From: Adineta ricciae
Taxonomy: Eukaryota; Rotifera; Eurotatoria; Adinetida; Adinetidae
Length of the DNA stretch: 64,000 nucleotides
Assembly: GCA_905250025.1 (NCBI GenBank)
Contig: CAJNOJ010000083.1
Coordinates: 186,001 to 250,000 of the forward strand
Direction: 5' to 3'
The first letter of the stretch is position 1. Each line of letters begins with the position of its first letter. The notes below the pieces were generated by a model. The model worked only from the letters and a program-made list of their open reading frames with translations. It did no database searches and had not been told where the DNA came from. Shown one piece after another: positions 24,156 through 35,049 of the stretch. The translations under genes and the position numbers were made by a program.

Positions 24156-25236
24156 ATGTTGATGCAAGATATCATAGCACCTGTTCAGAACATTCATTTC
24201 GATCTCGATGAAATCGTCTGTTCTCAACAGGGCGCTTTGCCACTACCTTTTCCTAATATGGACAAAGCAAATGTTGGAGTGTGTGAATTTTTCTTGCGTT
24301 CAAGTTGCTCAAATCAACGCTGCCCGTTTCGACATATACACGGTGATAAAACAGTTGTATGTAAACATTGGTTACGTGGTTTATGTAAAAAAGGTACCGA
24401 ATCCGATAATTGAATTTCATGTTTCTTCAGTGTAAATTTAGGCGATGATTGTGAATTTCTCCATGAATATGACATGGCCAAAATGCCTGAGTGCTATTTC
24501 TTTTCGAAATACGGACAATGTTTGAATAAAGAATGTGCATTTCTTCATTTGGATCCAGAATCGAAAATACGTGGTATGTTTTAAAACAATTTCTCATTGT
24601 CATTTCTAGACGTTCATTTTTTCCACGTTAGATTGTCCTTGGTATGATCGAGGATTCTGTCGTCATGGGCCGAATTGTAAAAATCGCCACACTCGGAAAG
24701 TTCTCTGTCAGAATTATCTTTGTGGATTTTGCCCCGAGGGACCAAAGTGTACTTTATCACATCCGAGTTTTGAACTACCGAATGCGAACGAATTTACTCC
24801 AGTACAACGTAAAGTGGTCTTCGTTTGTGATTATTGTCATGAAACAGGACATAAAGCATCATCATGTTTTAAACTACCATATGAAGAACGACAAAAATAC
24901 CTTAACATGCCATCAAATAATTCTCAATCACAACAACAATATAATCGACCGCCGTATGGTCAAAACCAGAATTACAATCATCAACAAGATGGAGGAGCAT
25001 CTCACCAGTCTGCAAACCACCATGCGACTGATGAACAACATCCACCAACGATGGGTATGTCACAACCGTTCCAACATGATGTCACTTGTTTCAAATGCGG
25101 TGAACGAGGGTAAGAAAGATCACTTCTTGTCTTATGTTTTAAAACTGTTCTTCTCGTTTCGTCTAGTCATTATGCCAACAAATGTACCAGATCACATGTA
25201 CCCTTTCTACGTAATCAGAATATGCAACGGCGATAG
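24156..25236 (+). CDS. CPSF4: CPSF30 (CPSF4), pre-mRNA 3'-end processing zinc finger
   Basis: Subunit of the cleavage and polyadenylation specificity factor that binds the AAUAAA signal. Exons 24156-24393, 24442-24573, 24632-25109, 25167-25236; 305 aa. Five CCCH fingers are visible in order: VCEFFLRSSCSNQRCPFRH, VVCKHWLRGLCKKGDDCEF, ECYFFSKYGQCLNKECAF, DCPWYDRGFCRHGPNCKN, and VLCQNYLCGFCPEGPKC. These are followed by two CCHC-type knuckles, CDYCHETGHKASSC and CFKCGERGHYANKC, with a Gln/Asn-rich linker between them. The N-terminus aligns with the human protein at QDIIAPVQNIHFDL. Human CPSF4 has one zinc knuckle in its C-terminal region; this one has two. AATAAA lies at 25284-25289. Confidence 0.95.
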
Positions 25237-25916
25237 TTTTTTGTCTTTTGTATTTGTGTGTGCGTGTCTGTGTCTATGTGAACAATAAAGAAAAAACAAA
25301 TAGTCTCATTTTCCTTCTGTCGAGTGCGCTAATGGATCGTCTTCCAGAAGCGTTTTCTTCTTCGCTTGTATATTCTCCTAGTCTTTTCTACATCTCAAAC
25401 TGAACGGTGAACTATACCAATTGTTTGTTTTTCTATGTTTTACTAGGCGAATAAATCTCATCGATTAACAATGGCTGAATTCATCTTTATAAACAAGATA
25501 ACAGGCAGATCTTTGGGAGAAACGGTTATGTAAAGTCTGTGGTAACTTCGGATCTTTCAAAAGATGTCACCTATAATCGGTCATTATAGACATGAAATAC
25601 TGCGTTTTCTATGATTTGACTACTTGTCAATGTGTTGTAAGTCGGGAGAAAATAGCCACAGAAAAAAGAATACGCATGGTCTTTGTTCTTCTTTGCAGTG
25701 TGGATTCGATCAAAATAAAAAAAACGAATTTCACATCGTATGTTAAGTAATTATTAGTTAATAAGGAAAGTAGGGCAGATCAGTTGACAAAAGTTTTTGA
25801 ATAGCAAATGAAGATTTCATCTTTGCTATTGTAGTATCTATCGAGCTGCTTAAATCAATCCATTTTGTCATTTTCAGACAAATTTTCTCATTCTTGTGTC
25901 ACATTATTCGACGAAC
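25237..25916. other. intergenic region CPSF4-GMPPB
   Basis: About 680 bp holding the CPSF4 3' UTR and the GMPPB promoter. A pyrimidine-rich acceptor (TTTTCAG) near 25871-25877, about 40 nt before the GMPPB start, suggests a 5' UTR intron or trans-splice site. Confidence 0.4.
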
Positions 25917-27409
25917 ATGAGAGCACTTATTCTTGTTGGTGGTTATGGTACCCGTTTGCGGCCATTAACATTGACGAAACCGAAGCCATTAGTTGAGTTT
26001 TGTAATAAACCAATGGTTTTACATCAAATTGAAGCTTTAGCTCAAGTATATACTTCATTGTTTCATTCAATTATTGATAGAAATCGATTATTCGTCTGTT
26101 TAGGTTGGCGTAACGCATGTTATTCTAGCGGTGAGTTATCTTTCGGACATGCTTCAACGAGAAATGGAAGTCGAAGCAAAACGTTTGAATATAAAAATAT
26201 CTCTTTCTCAAGAAACAGAACCATTAGGGACAGGTCGGATACTTATTCGCATCCCTTCGTTGTAAATTGTAATTTCTTCATGTTATTTAGCTGGTCCATT
26301 GGCGTTAGCACGTGATCATCTTCAGGGCGACAATGATCCATTTTTTGTTCTCAATTCTGACGTAATCTGCGAATTTCCATTTGAAGATATGATTAAATTT
26401 CATAAAAATCATCACGCTGAAGGTACTATCTGTGTATGTAGCCTACTTTTGAATACAACGACCATCTGCAATGATGTTTTTTTTACATTATTTAGGTAAC
26501 GAAAGTAGATGAACCATCTAAATATGGTGTTGTGGTCTATGAACAGACCACTGGTAGGATTGAGCGTTTCGTGGAAAAGCCACGTGAATATGTTTCGAAT
26601 AAAATCAATGCTGGTTTATATATCTTCAATTCGACCATCCTCGATCGAATCGAAGTGAGACTAATACACAATGATCTAATGCGATGAGCATTCAACAAAT
26701 CTTTAGTTACGACCGACATCGATTGAAAAGGAAATATTTCCAGCAATGGCAACAGAGAAGCAGCTGTATGCGTTTGAATTGAAAGGTAAATAGCTGAAGT
26801 TTTCCTTTCATCTCGAGCAACAAGAATGCGGTAAACATATATTTTCTTCATTCACCTACAGGTTTCTGGATGGATGTTGGTCAACCCAAAGATTATTTAA
26901 CTGGTATAGGTTTATATTTGAATCATGTTCGTCATTCTCAACCGGAACGATTATCACGCGACAGTGGAATTGTTGGCAATGTGCTATTGGTAAAGTTCTT
27001 ATTTATTTTAACATTCAACAATCTCAACGTGGTTCTCTCATTAGGACCCAACTGCAAAGATTGGCGAACGATGCCGTATTGGACCAAATGTAGTTGTTGG
27101 CCCTCGAGTTATTATTCAAGATGGTGTATGTCTGAAAAACTGCACTATTCTCGCCGATTCATTAGTTAAAAGTCATACATGGATCGCTAATTGTATCATT
27201 GGCTGGAGATGCACAATCGGACAATGGGTAAAATTGTTTCGAGATCGATTATTTCAGATTCATATGGCTCATTTTAGGTTCGAATGGAAAATACTACTGT
27301 CCTCGGTTTGGATGTTTCCGTACAAGATGAATTATTCATCAATGGTGGAGTTATTTTACCACATAAAGCCATTACAGAAAGTGTTACAGAACCGAAAATT
27401 CTCATCTAA
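25917..27409 (+). CDS. GMPPB: mannose-1-phosphate guanylyltransferase beta
   Basis: Cytosolic enzyme that makes GDP-mannose from mannose-1-phosphate and GTP for N-glycans, GPI anchors and O-mannosylation. Exons 25917-26045, 26104-26233, 26291-26433, 26496-26654, 26707-26785, 26862-26989, 27045-27227, 27278-27409; 360 aa, the same length as human GMPPB. The nucleotidyltransferase signature [20 protein letters not shown] starts at residue 3. [25 protein letters not shown] and [12 protein letters not shown] follow. The C-terminal left-handed beta-helix has the hexapeptide-type repeats [20 protein letters not shown], and the protein ends in SVTEPKILI. All catalytic motifs are intact. Confidence 0.97.
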
Positions 27410-28658
27410 CTTCGTTTCACAGCAATATTCATATTTCCTGATATATTTTTTCGGTGTTTGTGAATCTTTCTTCTTTTTATATATTTTTTAATCAAATTTC
27501 ACCTATAAGCACGTTATTGAATGAATCGAACTGCATTCATCGTTCCTATGTGATGACGGATATACTCGACTGGCACTAGGTGCTCTTTTCAAATATCATT
27601 CCAAGCTTCTTCATTTAAAACAAAATAAATATCCATTACTCAAAACGTCTAGAAACTAAGCTTCTAAGGATTATTGTTGAAAGGAGTGTTTGGGCAATGA
27701 CATTACGCTTTCCTTTCTTTCTTCTAGCCAAGAATCGCATTTTTTACGTATAAAAACAATCCTGAGAAAGAAAGAACGTGAGGGGACAAATGTACTCGAG
27801 AAAGATGTAGGTGACAGAGAGAGAATAGTTAGAACCATATCATCCCAGATCCTATTGCTACGAACCAGACAACACACTGAAATACTTTTGACTTATACGA
27901 ATGTCAGTAGACTGAAATTCAATCGTCGTATTTGAATGCAATCAAAAGATTTTTATTGACATGTTGTGCCTCTAAATGTTCTTTCGCTTGTTGTTTTTAT
28001 CTCAAATGTATTCGCATTTCGTGTCTACTTTTTTTTATCTTTGAGTATAAAGCATACATTTGAAGTATGGCTTTTTCTGCGTCATTTCTTCCTAAAACAA
28101 CTAAAGACGTAGATGGTTGTTGGCAGACGATGCGTCATACTACATTCGCCGACTCAAAGGTGTTGCGTTTAGTTGTTTACATGCAATGACTTATGTTTCT
28201 ACAAACGATGATGGACTCAGTCTATCAATTGACTTACGATCAGAGTTACATGGAACGAATCATTAGAGCGAAGAAATCGAGGAGGTTTTTTTCACGCCAT
28301 GTTATATTTTTGTGAAAAAACACGCGTAACTAACCAATCATGATATGATTTTTTTTGACTGATTGCGTCTTACACGTACTTCGAAGAAAATAAGTTACAC
28401 TTGTTTTTCGTGATTTTCGTCTTGCTTCTTTTTACACGTGCTACTATGCCGTGATTTTGGATGCATTAGTGAATTTAGTAAAATTTCATATATATTTCAC
28501 ATATTTAATGGTATTCTAGATTAATTTTAAAAGTCGACAGACGTCGATTTCTTTGGATAGTGTAAAAATAGACCAGTCACATACAAAACGGCTGTCTTGT
28601 CTTAGTTTATAGTTTTTTCACGAAATTTCTTTTGTGAATAGATTATTTAACATTGATA
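27410..28658. other. intergenic region GMPPB to TIR-SAM gene
   Basis: About 1.25 kb of A+T-rich sequence. A polyadenylation-like AAAATAAAT occurs near 27620. A 40-codon ATG frame at 28067 has no recognisable family. No other gene is supported. Confidence 0.4.
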
Positions 28659-30465
28659 ATGAACGATGAAAATTCGTTGCCAACTCCTCCAAGTTTCGAC
28701 GTATGTTTCAGTCTATGAATAACTTGAAATGAATATGCATTGTTCTTTCAGCAACAATTTGAACTATTACCTCAAGAATCTCTCTCCGAACCAGCTGATC
28801 TGCAGTCAAATGTAAACGATAATTATCCATCGAACAACCATGTTTGTATGTATAGATGTCTACCTGGATTTTTCTGATCATTTTTATTTAGATGAAATTG
28901 ATTCAGATAGTCATGATGAACGTCCAACTGAAGCTACTGACGATGGTATGATGTTCATTTCATTAGAATTTCTTCATGTCCGTGTAATCATCGTTTTAGG
29001 AAATCTTCCAAATGAACCTCAAGTCGATCCCGATGAACGCAGAATACAAAGTTTGTTGTCTCTTTCTTTTTACGGGTATTCGAGAAAATTGATTTAATTT
29101 AGTCTCATTTCATCATGAACCTTCGCCAGATCCTGATGGCGATATTTGTTCGCCGGTGGATGAAACTGAATCACATGAAGAAAATCTTTCCAGTGATGTT
29201 GTCGATTTCGACAGTATTTGTGATGCGAAAGCAAATGAACCATCTCCTGTTCTCTGTAAACAAAGTTTATGCGAACCGTGTACAATTGAAAAAGATGGTA
29301 AGAGGAAATCTCATCGGAATTGTTCGCAAAACAAATTCAATTCATTAGATATTAAAATCATTAAAGAATCATCAACAACGACTACAACAACACTGTCAAC
29401 GAAATACATCGATCCAAAGAAAGATAGTAACGATCTCGGACATATTATGATCAGTTACAATCATTCGACTAAACTTGTATGCTCAAGAATTGCAAAAGCA
29501 TTGAAGGTATGAGCGCACGATTTGACAAGTCCGATTTACATGTTGATATGCTTGCATAGGATAAAAACTATTCAGTCTGGATCGATCAAGAGAATATCTC
29601 CGGAGATATTTTAACTTCCATGGCATCTGCCGTTGAAAATGCATTTGTTGTTTTAATGGCCATCAACGAACAGTATTTTAAAAGTCGATACTGTCGATTA
29701 GGTTTGCGGTCAAATTCTACTGTTATCATACAATTAATTCCCTTATTTGCTTTTGTAGAAGCTGAGTATTCACTCGAACGCAATAAAGCATCGATTCCAA
29801 TGTTGATGCAACGGGACTATAAAGCGAATGGTTGGCTGGGAATCATCAATGGCTCGAAGCTTCATATTGACTTTAGTCAATTACAATTCGATCAAGCATT
29901 TGACTTACTTGTACGTGAAATCGAAAACATCCGAGTATCACTGGGAGCAGATGAACATTATCAAACTAGTAATTGTAATATTTCGAAATTCAAGTCGTCA
30001 ATTGATTATTGTTGTTGATTTTGTTGTTAGTTTCAACAACTACATCGTTCAATTCTACCCGAGCGGTGACAACAATGAGCAGTTCTTGGTTGCAATACCA
30101 AGATGTCAATGACTGGAATACTTATGATGTTGTTGAATGGTTAAATCGAGAAAAACTTGAAATGTATGTTCGATGAGTGTCTCACTTGTTGACTGAATTC
30201 TTTTTAATAGGTTCGAAGATGCCCTAAGGCTTTTCACCGGCGCGACACTGTGGCAATTGTACAAAATCAAATTCGATGTAGATATTTTATAGATTTATCT
30301 TATTGTCATATAACGATGACTTTTCTTTTTCAGTCTCCATCCGATTATTATCGAATAGCTGAATCGTTGCTTGCTCCAACAGTTCCACTTCGTGTTTTCT
30401 ACATACTTACATTTCATGGGGCAATCGAATCACTTTTTTCATCATTCGGCCAACGAAAACATTAA
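28659..30465 (+). CDS. TIR-SAM domain protein (possible NAD-cleaving TIR)
   Basis: Ten exons: 28659-28700, 28752-28845, 28892-28945, 29000-29050, 29103-29506, 29560-29701, 29759-29968, 30031-30163, 30211-30277, 30334-30465; 442 aa. The first about 190 residues are acidic and Ser/Asp-rich and look disordered. A TIR domain follows (about 194-320): GHIMISYNHS, then VWIDQENISGDILTSMASAV, then SRYCRLEAEYSL and ASIPMLMQ. The Glu after CRL (residue 263, its codon split by an intron) sits where catalytic TIRs such as SARM1 have their NADase glutamate. The C-terminal about 90 residues (W..YDVVEWLNREKLEMFEDAL) look like a SAM domain, a usual oligomerisation module. Domain order is TIR then SAM, the reverse of SARM1. 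TIR function (adaptor or enzyme) is inferred, not shown. The neighbouring Rel-like genes suggest an immune context. Confidence 0.82.
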
Positions 30466-31159
30466 TTATGACTTATTTCGTGCTGTGTCATAAAGATATC
30501 AAAGAAACCCCGTGATAAAATACTTCAACTTGTCATGTATCAATGCATATCCGAACGTTATTTCGTTATATTGCTCATGTACTTTTATTCACTTTGATAT
30601 TTCATTATTTTCTTTGTCTTTAAATTATTATCGGTGAGACTAACCGATCAATATGCGTCTAGAGTTAATTAAATAAATGACGCATGAAAAAAAAACAAGA
30701 ATTGCATATGTCATGACGCATATTGTAAAAGTATTACCCCCGTACGTTTGTTTTTTTTCTCTATCCTACATAGAGGCGCTGGCCCCTTTTTTCTCGCTAA
30801 CAGCGACATTCGCACACGTCGACGACGATGCGTAGAGGTTAGCAACGAGAGAGGAATGTTTTTTTCTTTTCTTTTTTTGTGCTGCATCGATTTTGTTTGC
30901 TTACAAAAAAAGAGGGAGAACGATAGTTAGTATGGTAAGGCAAAAAAAGGGTTAGCAAATAGAAAAAAATGTTTCATCAGTTGTTTTTTTTCGATGTAAG
31001 CAGAGCGGGGCGAAGTTTTTTTTTACATTATACTCACTGCAATTTATAAGTTGTATTATCGTTTATTTTCTGATCATTGATGTCACTAGCTATTTACAGA
31101 CAATTGATTGATTTGTTCTAGATCCTATTGATTAATTCATCTTTTGTTTTGTGTTAAAT
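30466..31159. other. intergenic region upstream of Rel-like gene 1
   Basis: About 0.7 kb with a T-rich stretch and AAATAAAT near 30671 that may end the TIR-SAM transcript. No other feature is supported. Confidence 0.4.
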
Positions 31160-33523
31160 ATGGCGGAAGAGTTTGATATGGAGGGTTTACTTGAGTCAAT
31201 GAATTTGACTGGTCAGTCGCAACCAACAACAATGCCTGACGTATCTGATCCATCTCTGGATAATCAGGTAAATCTAAAGATAATAGATTGATTGTTTCCA
31301 ATATCTGTTTTGTCAGATCTTAAATGATTTAACTTTTGGGTCGGATACTTTTCTCAGCTTGAATTCAACATCTTCGGATGATATTCACAATGCTCTTATC
31401 GATACACCTTCAGCTTGTAAGTATTATTTTTCTTTACCTTATAGAATCACCTGGATGACGTCATTTGGACGTTTACCATCACAGTACGAGGATCTTTTGT
31501 TTCCATTGACAAGTAGAATAAATAACTGCGGAGGATCCAAATGTCCATCTTCGGAATAAACCAAAGGGATTCCAACTGATATAATATTTGAAATTCACGT
31601 AAATCAGCATATAAATTAAATTTGTTTTTGATCTTCGATAGTATTCACCAGTATCCCGCAACACTCATTCGAGCCCGAAGACATTGCATCGTTAATTTCC
31701 TTGAATATTGGTGAAGTGCCAAGACAAAGCTCTATTGAAGATACCTTCGAACATATGAATATCCATCCATTGCCAACAGGTAGGAAAATCGATTTCCTAT
31801 GATCTAATAACAAAGCATTTCTTCCAAAAGATTCCACGCTGTCGTCATCATTTTCATTTCAAGTTGGCAGTTCGCCCGTGGAGCCCCAAGCATTTGATAG
31901 TAAGAAATCCTGACAATTCCTGTCGATATAATCATATTTCATCTTCTAGATGCTGCTACTACTCGACAATGTGCCCGAAATCATCAACGGCTACACAAAA
32001 ATGTGTCGAAATCGAAAAAGAACTCCGGTATATAAACTAATGTGTTTTTACTTTCACATATTCATATTTGATTTATTTTTAGCTGGCCGTCATGCTTCCT
32101 CGTCCGTCGCTCCAATTGATATGCTTGCTTGTATGTTGATAGTTGACAAGCAAATGTTGATGATGACTTGTCCTTCCTTTTTTCAGCGTATGGTGTGTGT
32201 CAACCTTGTTCATCAATTCAAATCGATACTGAGTTTGATTTTCAACAGCAATGTATGTTCGAATGCTTGGTTTTTCTTTGGCAAAACATTACTTTTGTTC
32301 TTTGTAGTGCTTCAATTCGACTCACTCGATTCGAAACAGATCAAAATCCGATGTCATCCACGAAAACAATTTCGCCCACGGACGCAGAACGAAAGCAAAA
32401 CTGCCACCCACTATCTTCGTTGTGAACAACTCAGCGAACATGAATATCCCACCATTGATGTATGATGCTCAGCAGATTTGTATTTCTCAAAGAAATCAAT
32501 TCTTTGCTTTGCAGATCTATCAAAAATGGGCGATGGAATCGGTCAATAACATCATTGAAGTTACCCTCGTCGCCAAGGATAAACAGCCTCATTGTTACAC
32601 GATCGACAACAGACAATGTCAACCTAGATATGAGGAAAATACCTTAATTTTCCGTCTCAATGAACCGCAATCCTTATATTTTCGCGTAACACCCGAGGAT
32701 ATATCAAAAGGATATAAAAGGTACATTTCACTTTGAACAGTCGGGCGTGTCCAATAACGATTGATTTATTTACTACTTTTAGCTTCATGATTGAATACAT
32801 CAAAGGTAAACAAGATGACTTTCTCACCAAAAATTTGATCAAACAACGCGAATTGGAACAATCAATGCTAAGGTTCACACGCTATTTCGAAACGGAAAAA
32901 GACAGTTTTCAACGTGATGAAGATAGTGTGGCATATTCTTGCGTTATGGCCGAAAGTAAGAAATGATTTACATTCAAGAAAAAGATTTTTATTGAAAATC
33001 TTCAGGTTATGGCGATATCTATGTGGAACATATCGGGCCACAGTATGGGCCCATGGGTGGGAATGAAAGAGTGTATGCTGTGTTGAAAGGTCGTATGCTG
33101 AAGGATGACATTACCGTATTCGTTGGAATTGGAACCACAAGCTGGCGACAATCAGTATCATTCACGAAGAGTGGAAATATCATCTACTTTTCGATGCCAC
33201 CATTTCCATGTCCACAAGTCGATCAGGGTATTGCATATATAGAAATCTGTCACAAAGGAGAAGAGCTTCATAAATCGAATTATCTATACAACGGTTCATT
33301 AGATCGTAAGTCCTCCGGTTTCTTTCATTCATCTTCATCGGCTTTTTTTCTCCTTGTAGAAGCACTAGCAGCACTCAGTTTGGGCAATTCAAATACAGTA
33401 GCAAACGCTTCTTCACTCTCGAATACATACGATGTATTAGAGATGATCTCAGCTACCGGTGTGCGTCCAGTCATTTCATCATCCAGAACGACTAAGCGTC
33501 CCAAACGTTTAGCCCATTCTTAA
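31160..33523 (+). CDS. divergent Rel-homology (NF-kappaB/NFAT-like) factor, copy 1
   Basis: Twelve exons: 31160-31267, 31317-31416, 31642-31779, 31831-31899, 31950-32027, 32083-32130, 32187-32252, 32308-32459, 32515-32720, 32783-32955, 33006-33305, 33360-33523; 533 aa. The N-terminal about 230 residues are Ser/Asp-rich and acidic, like an activation region. A Rel-N-like block then reads FRPRTQNESKTATHYLRC and EYPTIDV, resembling the NF-kappaB recognition loop (FRxRYxCEG) and the YPTI-type strand that follows it. The second block resembles a Rel IPT/dimerisation domain: GPMGGNERVYAVLKGRMLKD, then SVSFTKSGNIIYFSMPPF. The tail has a basic motif RTTKRPKR, a likely nuclear signal. No ankyrin repeats were seen. 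Family assignment is moderate because identity is low; NFAT or another IPT family is the alternative. Confidence 0.68.
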
Positions 33524-35049
33524 ACAAACATGTACTATGGTATGGTGAAACCGACTGGCTTTATTTTCCTATTATTACAAATTATATTTCACTTTGGATA
33601 AAATATCTGGTTGAGATTGATTTGGATATCAGAACATTTCGTGTATTTACCGTTGAACTTAGAAATTAGTACGGTTTTTTTTCAAAGAAAAGAAATCTAC
33701 ACTCTACTTTTGTTCCCTTTACATTCATTTCTATTTTCTGCTCTGTTCTGTTCTGTTACGTGTGGATGCGCTTGTTGTACATATCGGTGCGAGTGTGAAA
33801 ACGATAAATAAAAATAATCCATAAAATGTTAATGCCATGTTTATAGCGGGGAAGATGTATCAATCTATGAATGACAATAGGTTCCTTCTAGTAATGAACA
33901 CGCCAACTGCTTTGCTTCATCTTTTTTTGTTTCGGATGTGTGACCATTCAGTGATCAGAAAGATCTTTTCTATCTGTGTGGAAGATGAACATCGAGTATT
34001 TGATTTATTATTTAATGAATCGATTATAGAAGATGACGTTCTTGTCTGTGAATTTACTTTGAAAATTATCTTCGAAACGAACTATTTAGTTGTACTACAG
34101 ATATTCAGCATCGTATAGAAATCGATACATGTTTCTACTGCATAATCGTAAGATAGTAGTTGTTCAAGACACGTGGTCCAAAAAAAGACTGATATGAAAT
34201 TGTTTTAGATAAGATTATGACTGGGGGGCGGTCCTCTTGGAATTTACAGTTTATTTTATAACGTCCTTAGAAGTCTTTTTCAGGTGTAGGCGACATTTGA
34301 TACGAGTTTCAAGTATGTCTGTGCCTTGTTTTTGCCATAGACAATATCCTCGTTCGAAAAGAAAAGAGAAAAACAAGGGCACTGGGGTAGCGTAGGCGCG
34401 TTATGTTTGAAACACGTCATTTCGTTTTTTCCTTATCGGCATTGTATTTAAGTCAAGCGTTTGAATTATTGTGCAACCACTTGCAACACATACCAGCAGA
34501 GATCCAAAAGGAAATCTTCAGGTTGTTAGAACATCAGTTCATGGTCATTTCGTTACTTAAGAAATTAGTTAGACTAGTACTTTATTTTTTCAAATTTCTT
34601 GGATTATATGCTTCGAATCAATATTTGCGTTGCTATCAATTGTCACTGCATATTTATCACAATTGCTCATCAATCATTTTTAGTCGTTAAACCGTCCGAT
34701 ACTTATTCAATGTGAATTAGTATGCATTCCCCGACTCGTTTGTTTGTTTATGACGAATGAAAAATACTGTATGAGTCAAGATGATGATTCATAGTTGCGC
34801 TGTAAAAGCACAACATGCGCTTGTGTAAGACACCCATGTTTGGATTTTTCCGAAAAGAGAATGAGAGAAAAAGGTTTTTTCACATCGCGTACTTCCAAAA
34901 CAAAATATTTATAGTAAGTCAATTGTCTATATATACTTAAATATCGCGCACATTTACCGACGCATCGACATACGTCTCGCTTTTATACATTGCATGGTTT
35001 ATAGTTGAGTCAACTTTTTCTCATACTATACTTGCTGTTTTATTTACAG
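33524..35049. other. spacer between the Rel-like pair with unassigned frames
   Basis: About 1.5 kb. Two plus-strand reading frames (33837-34118, containing SICVEDEHRVFDLLFN, and 34403-34690, containing HIPAEIQKEIFRLLEHQF) have protein-like amphipathic segments. They lack splice partners, and I recognise no family. They may be remnants of a decayed gene or chance frames. Confidence 0.3.

Noticed and set aside
31431-31559. Possible extra exon in Rel-like gene 1
   Set aside because: Joining from the exon-2 donor gives an immediate stop at the best acceptor; the next acceptor at 31640-31641 restores a long open frame.
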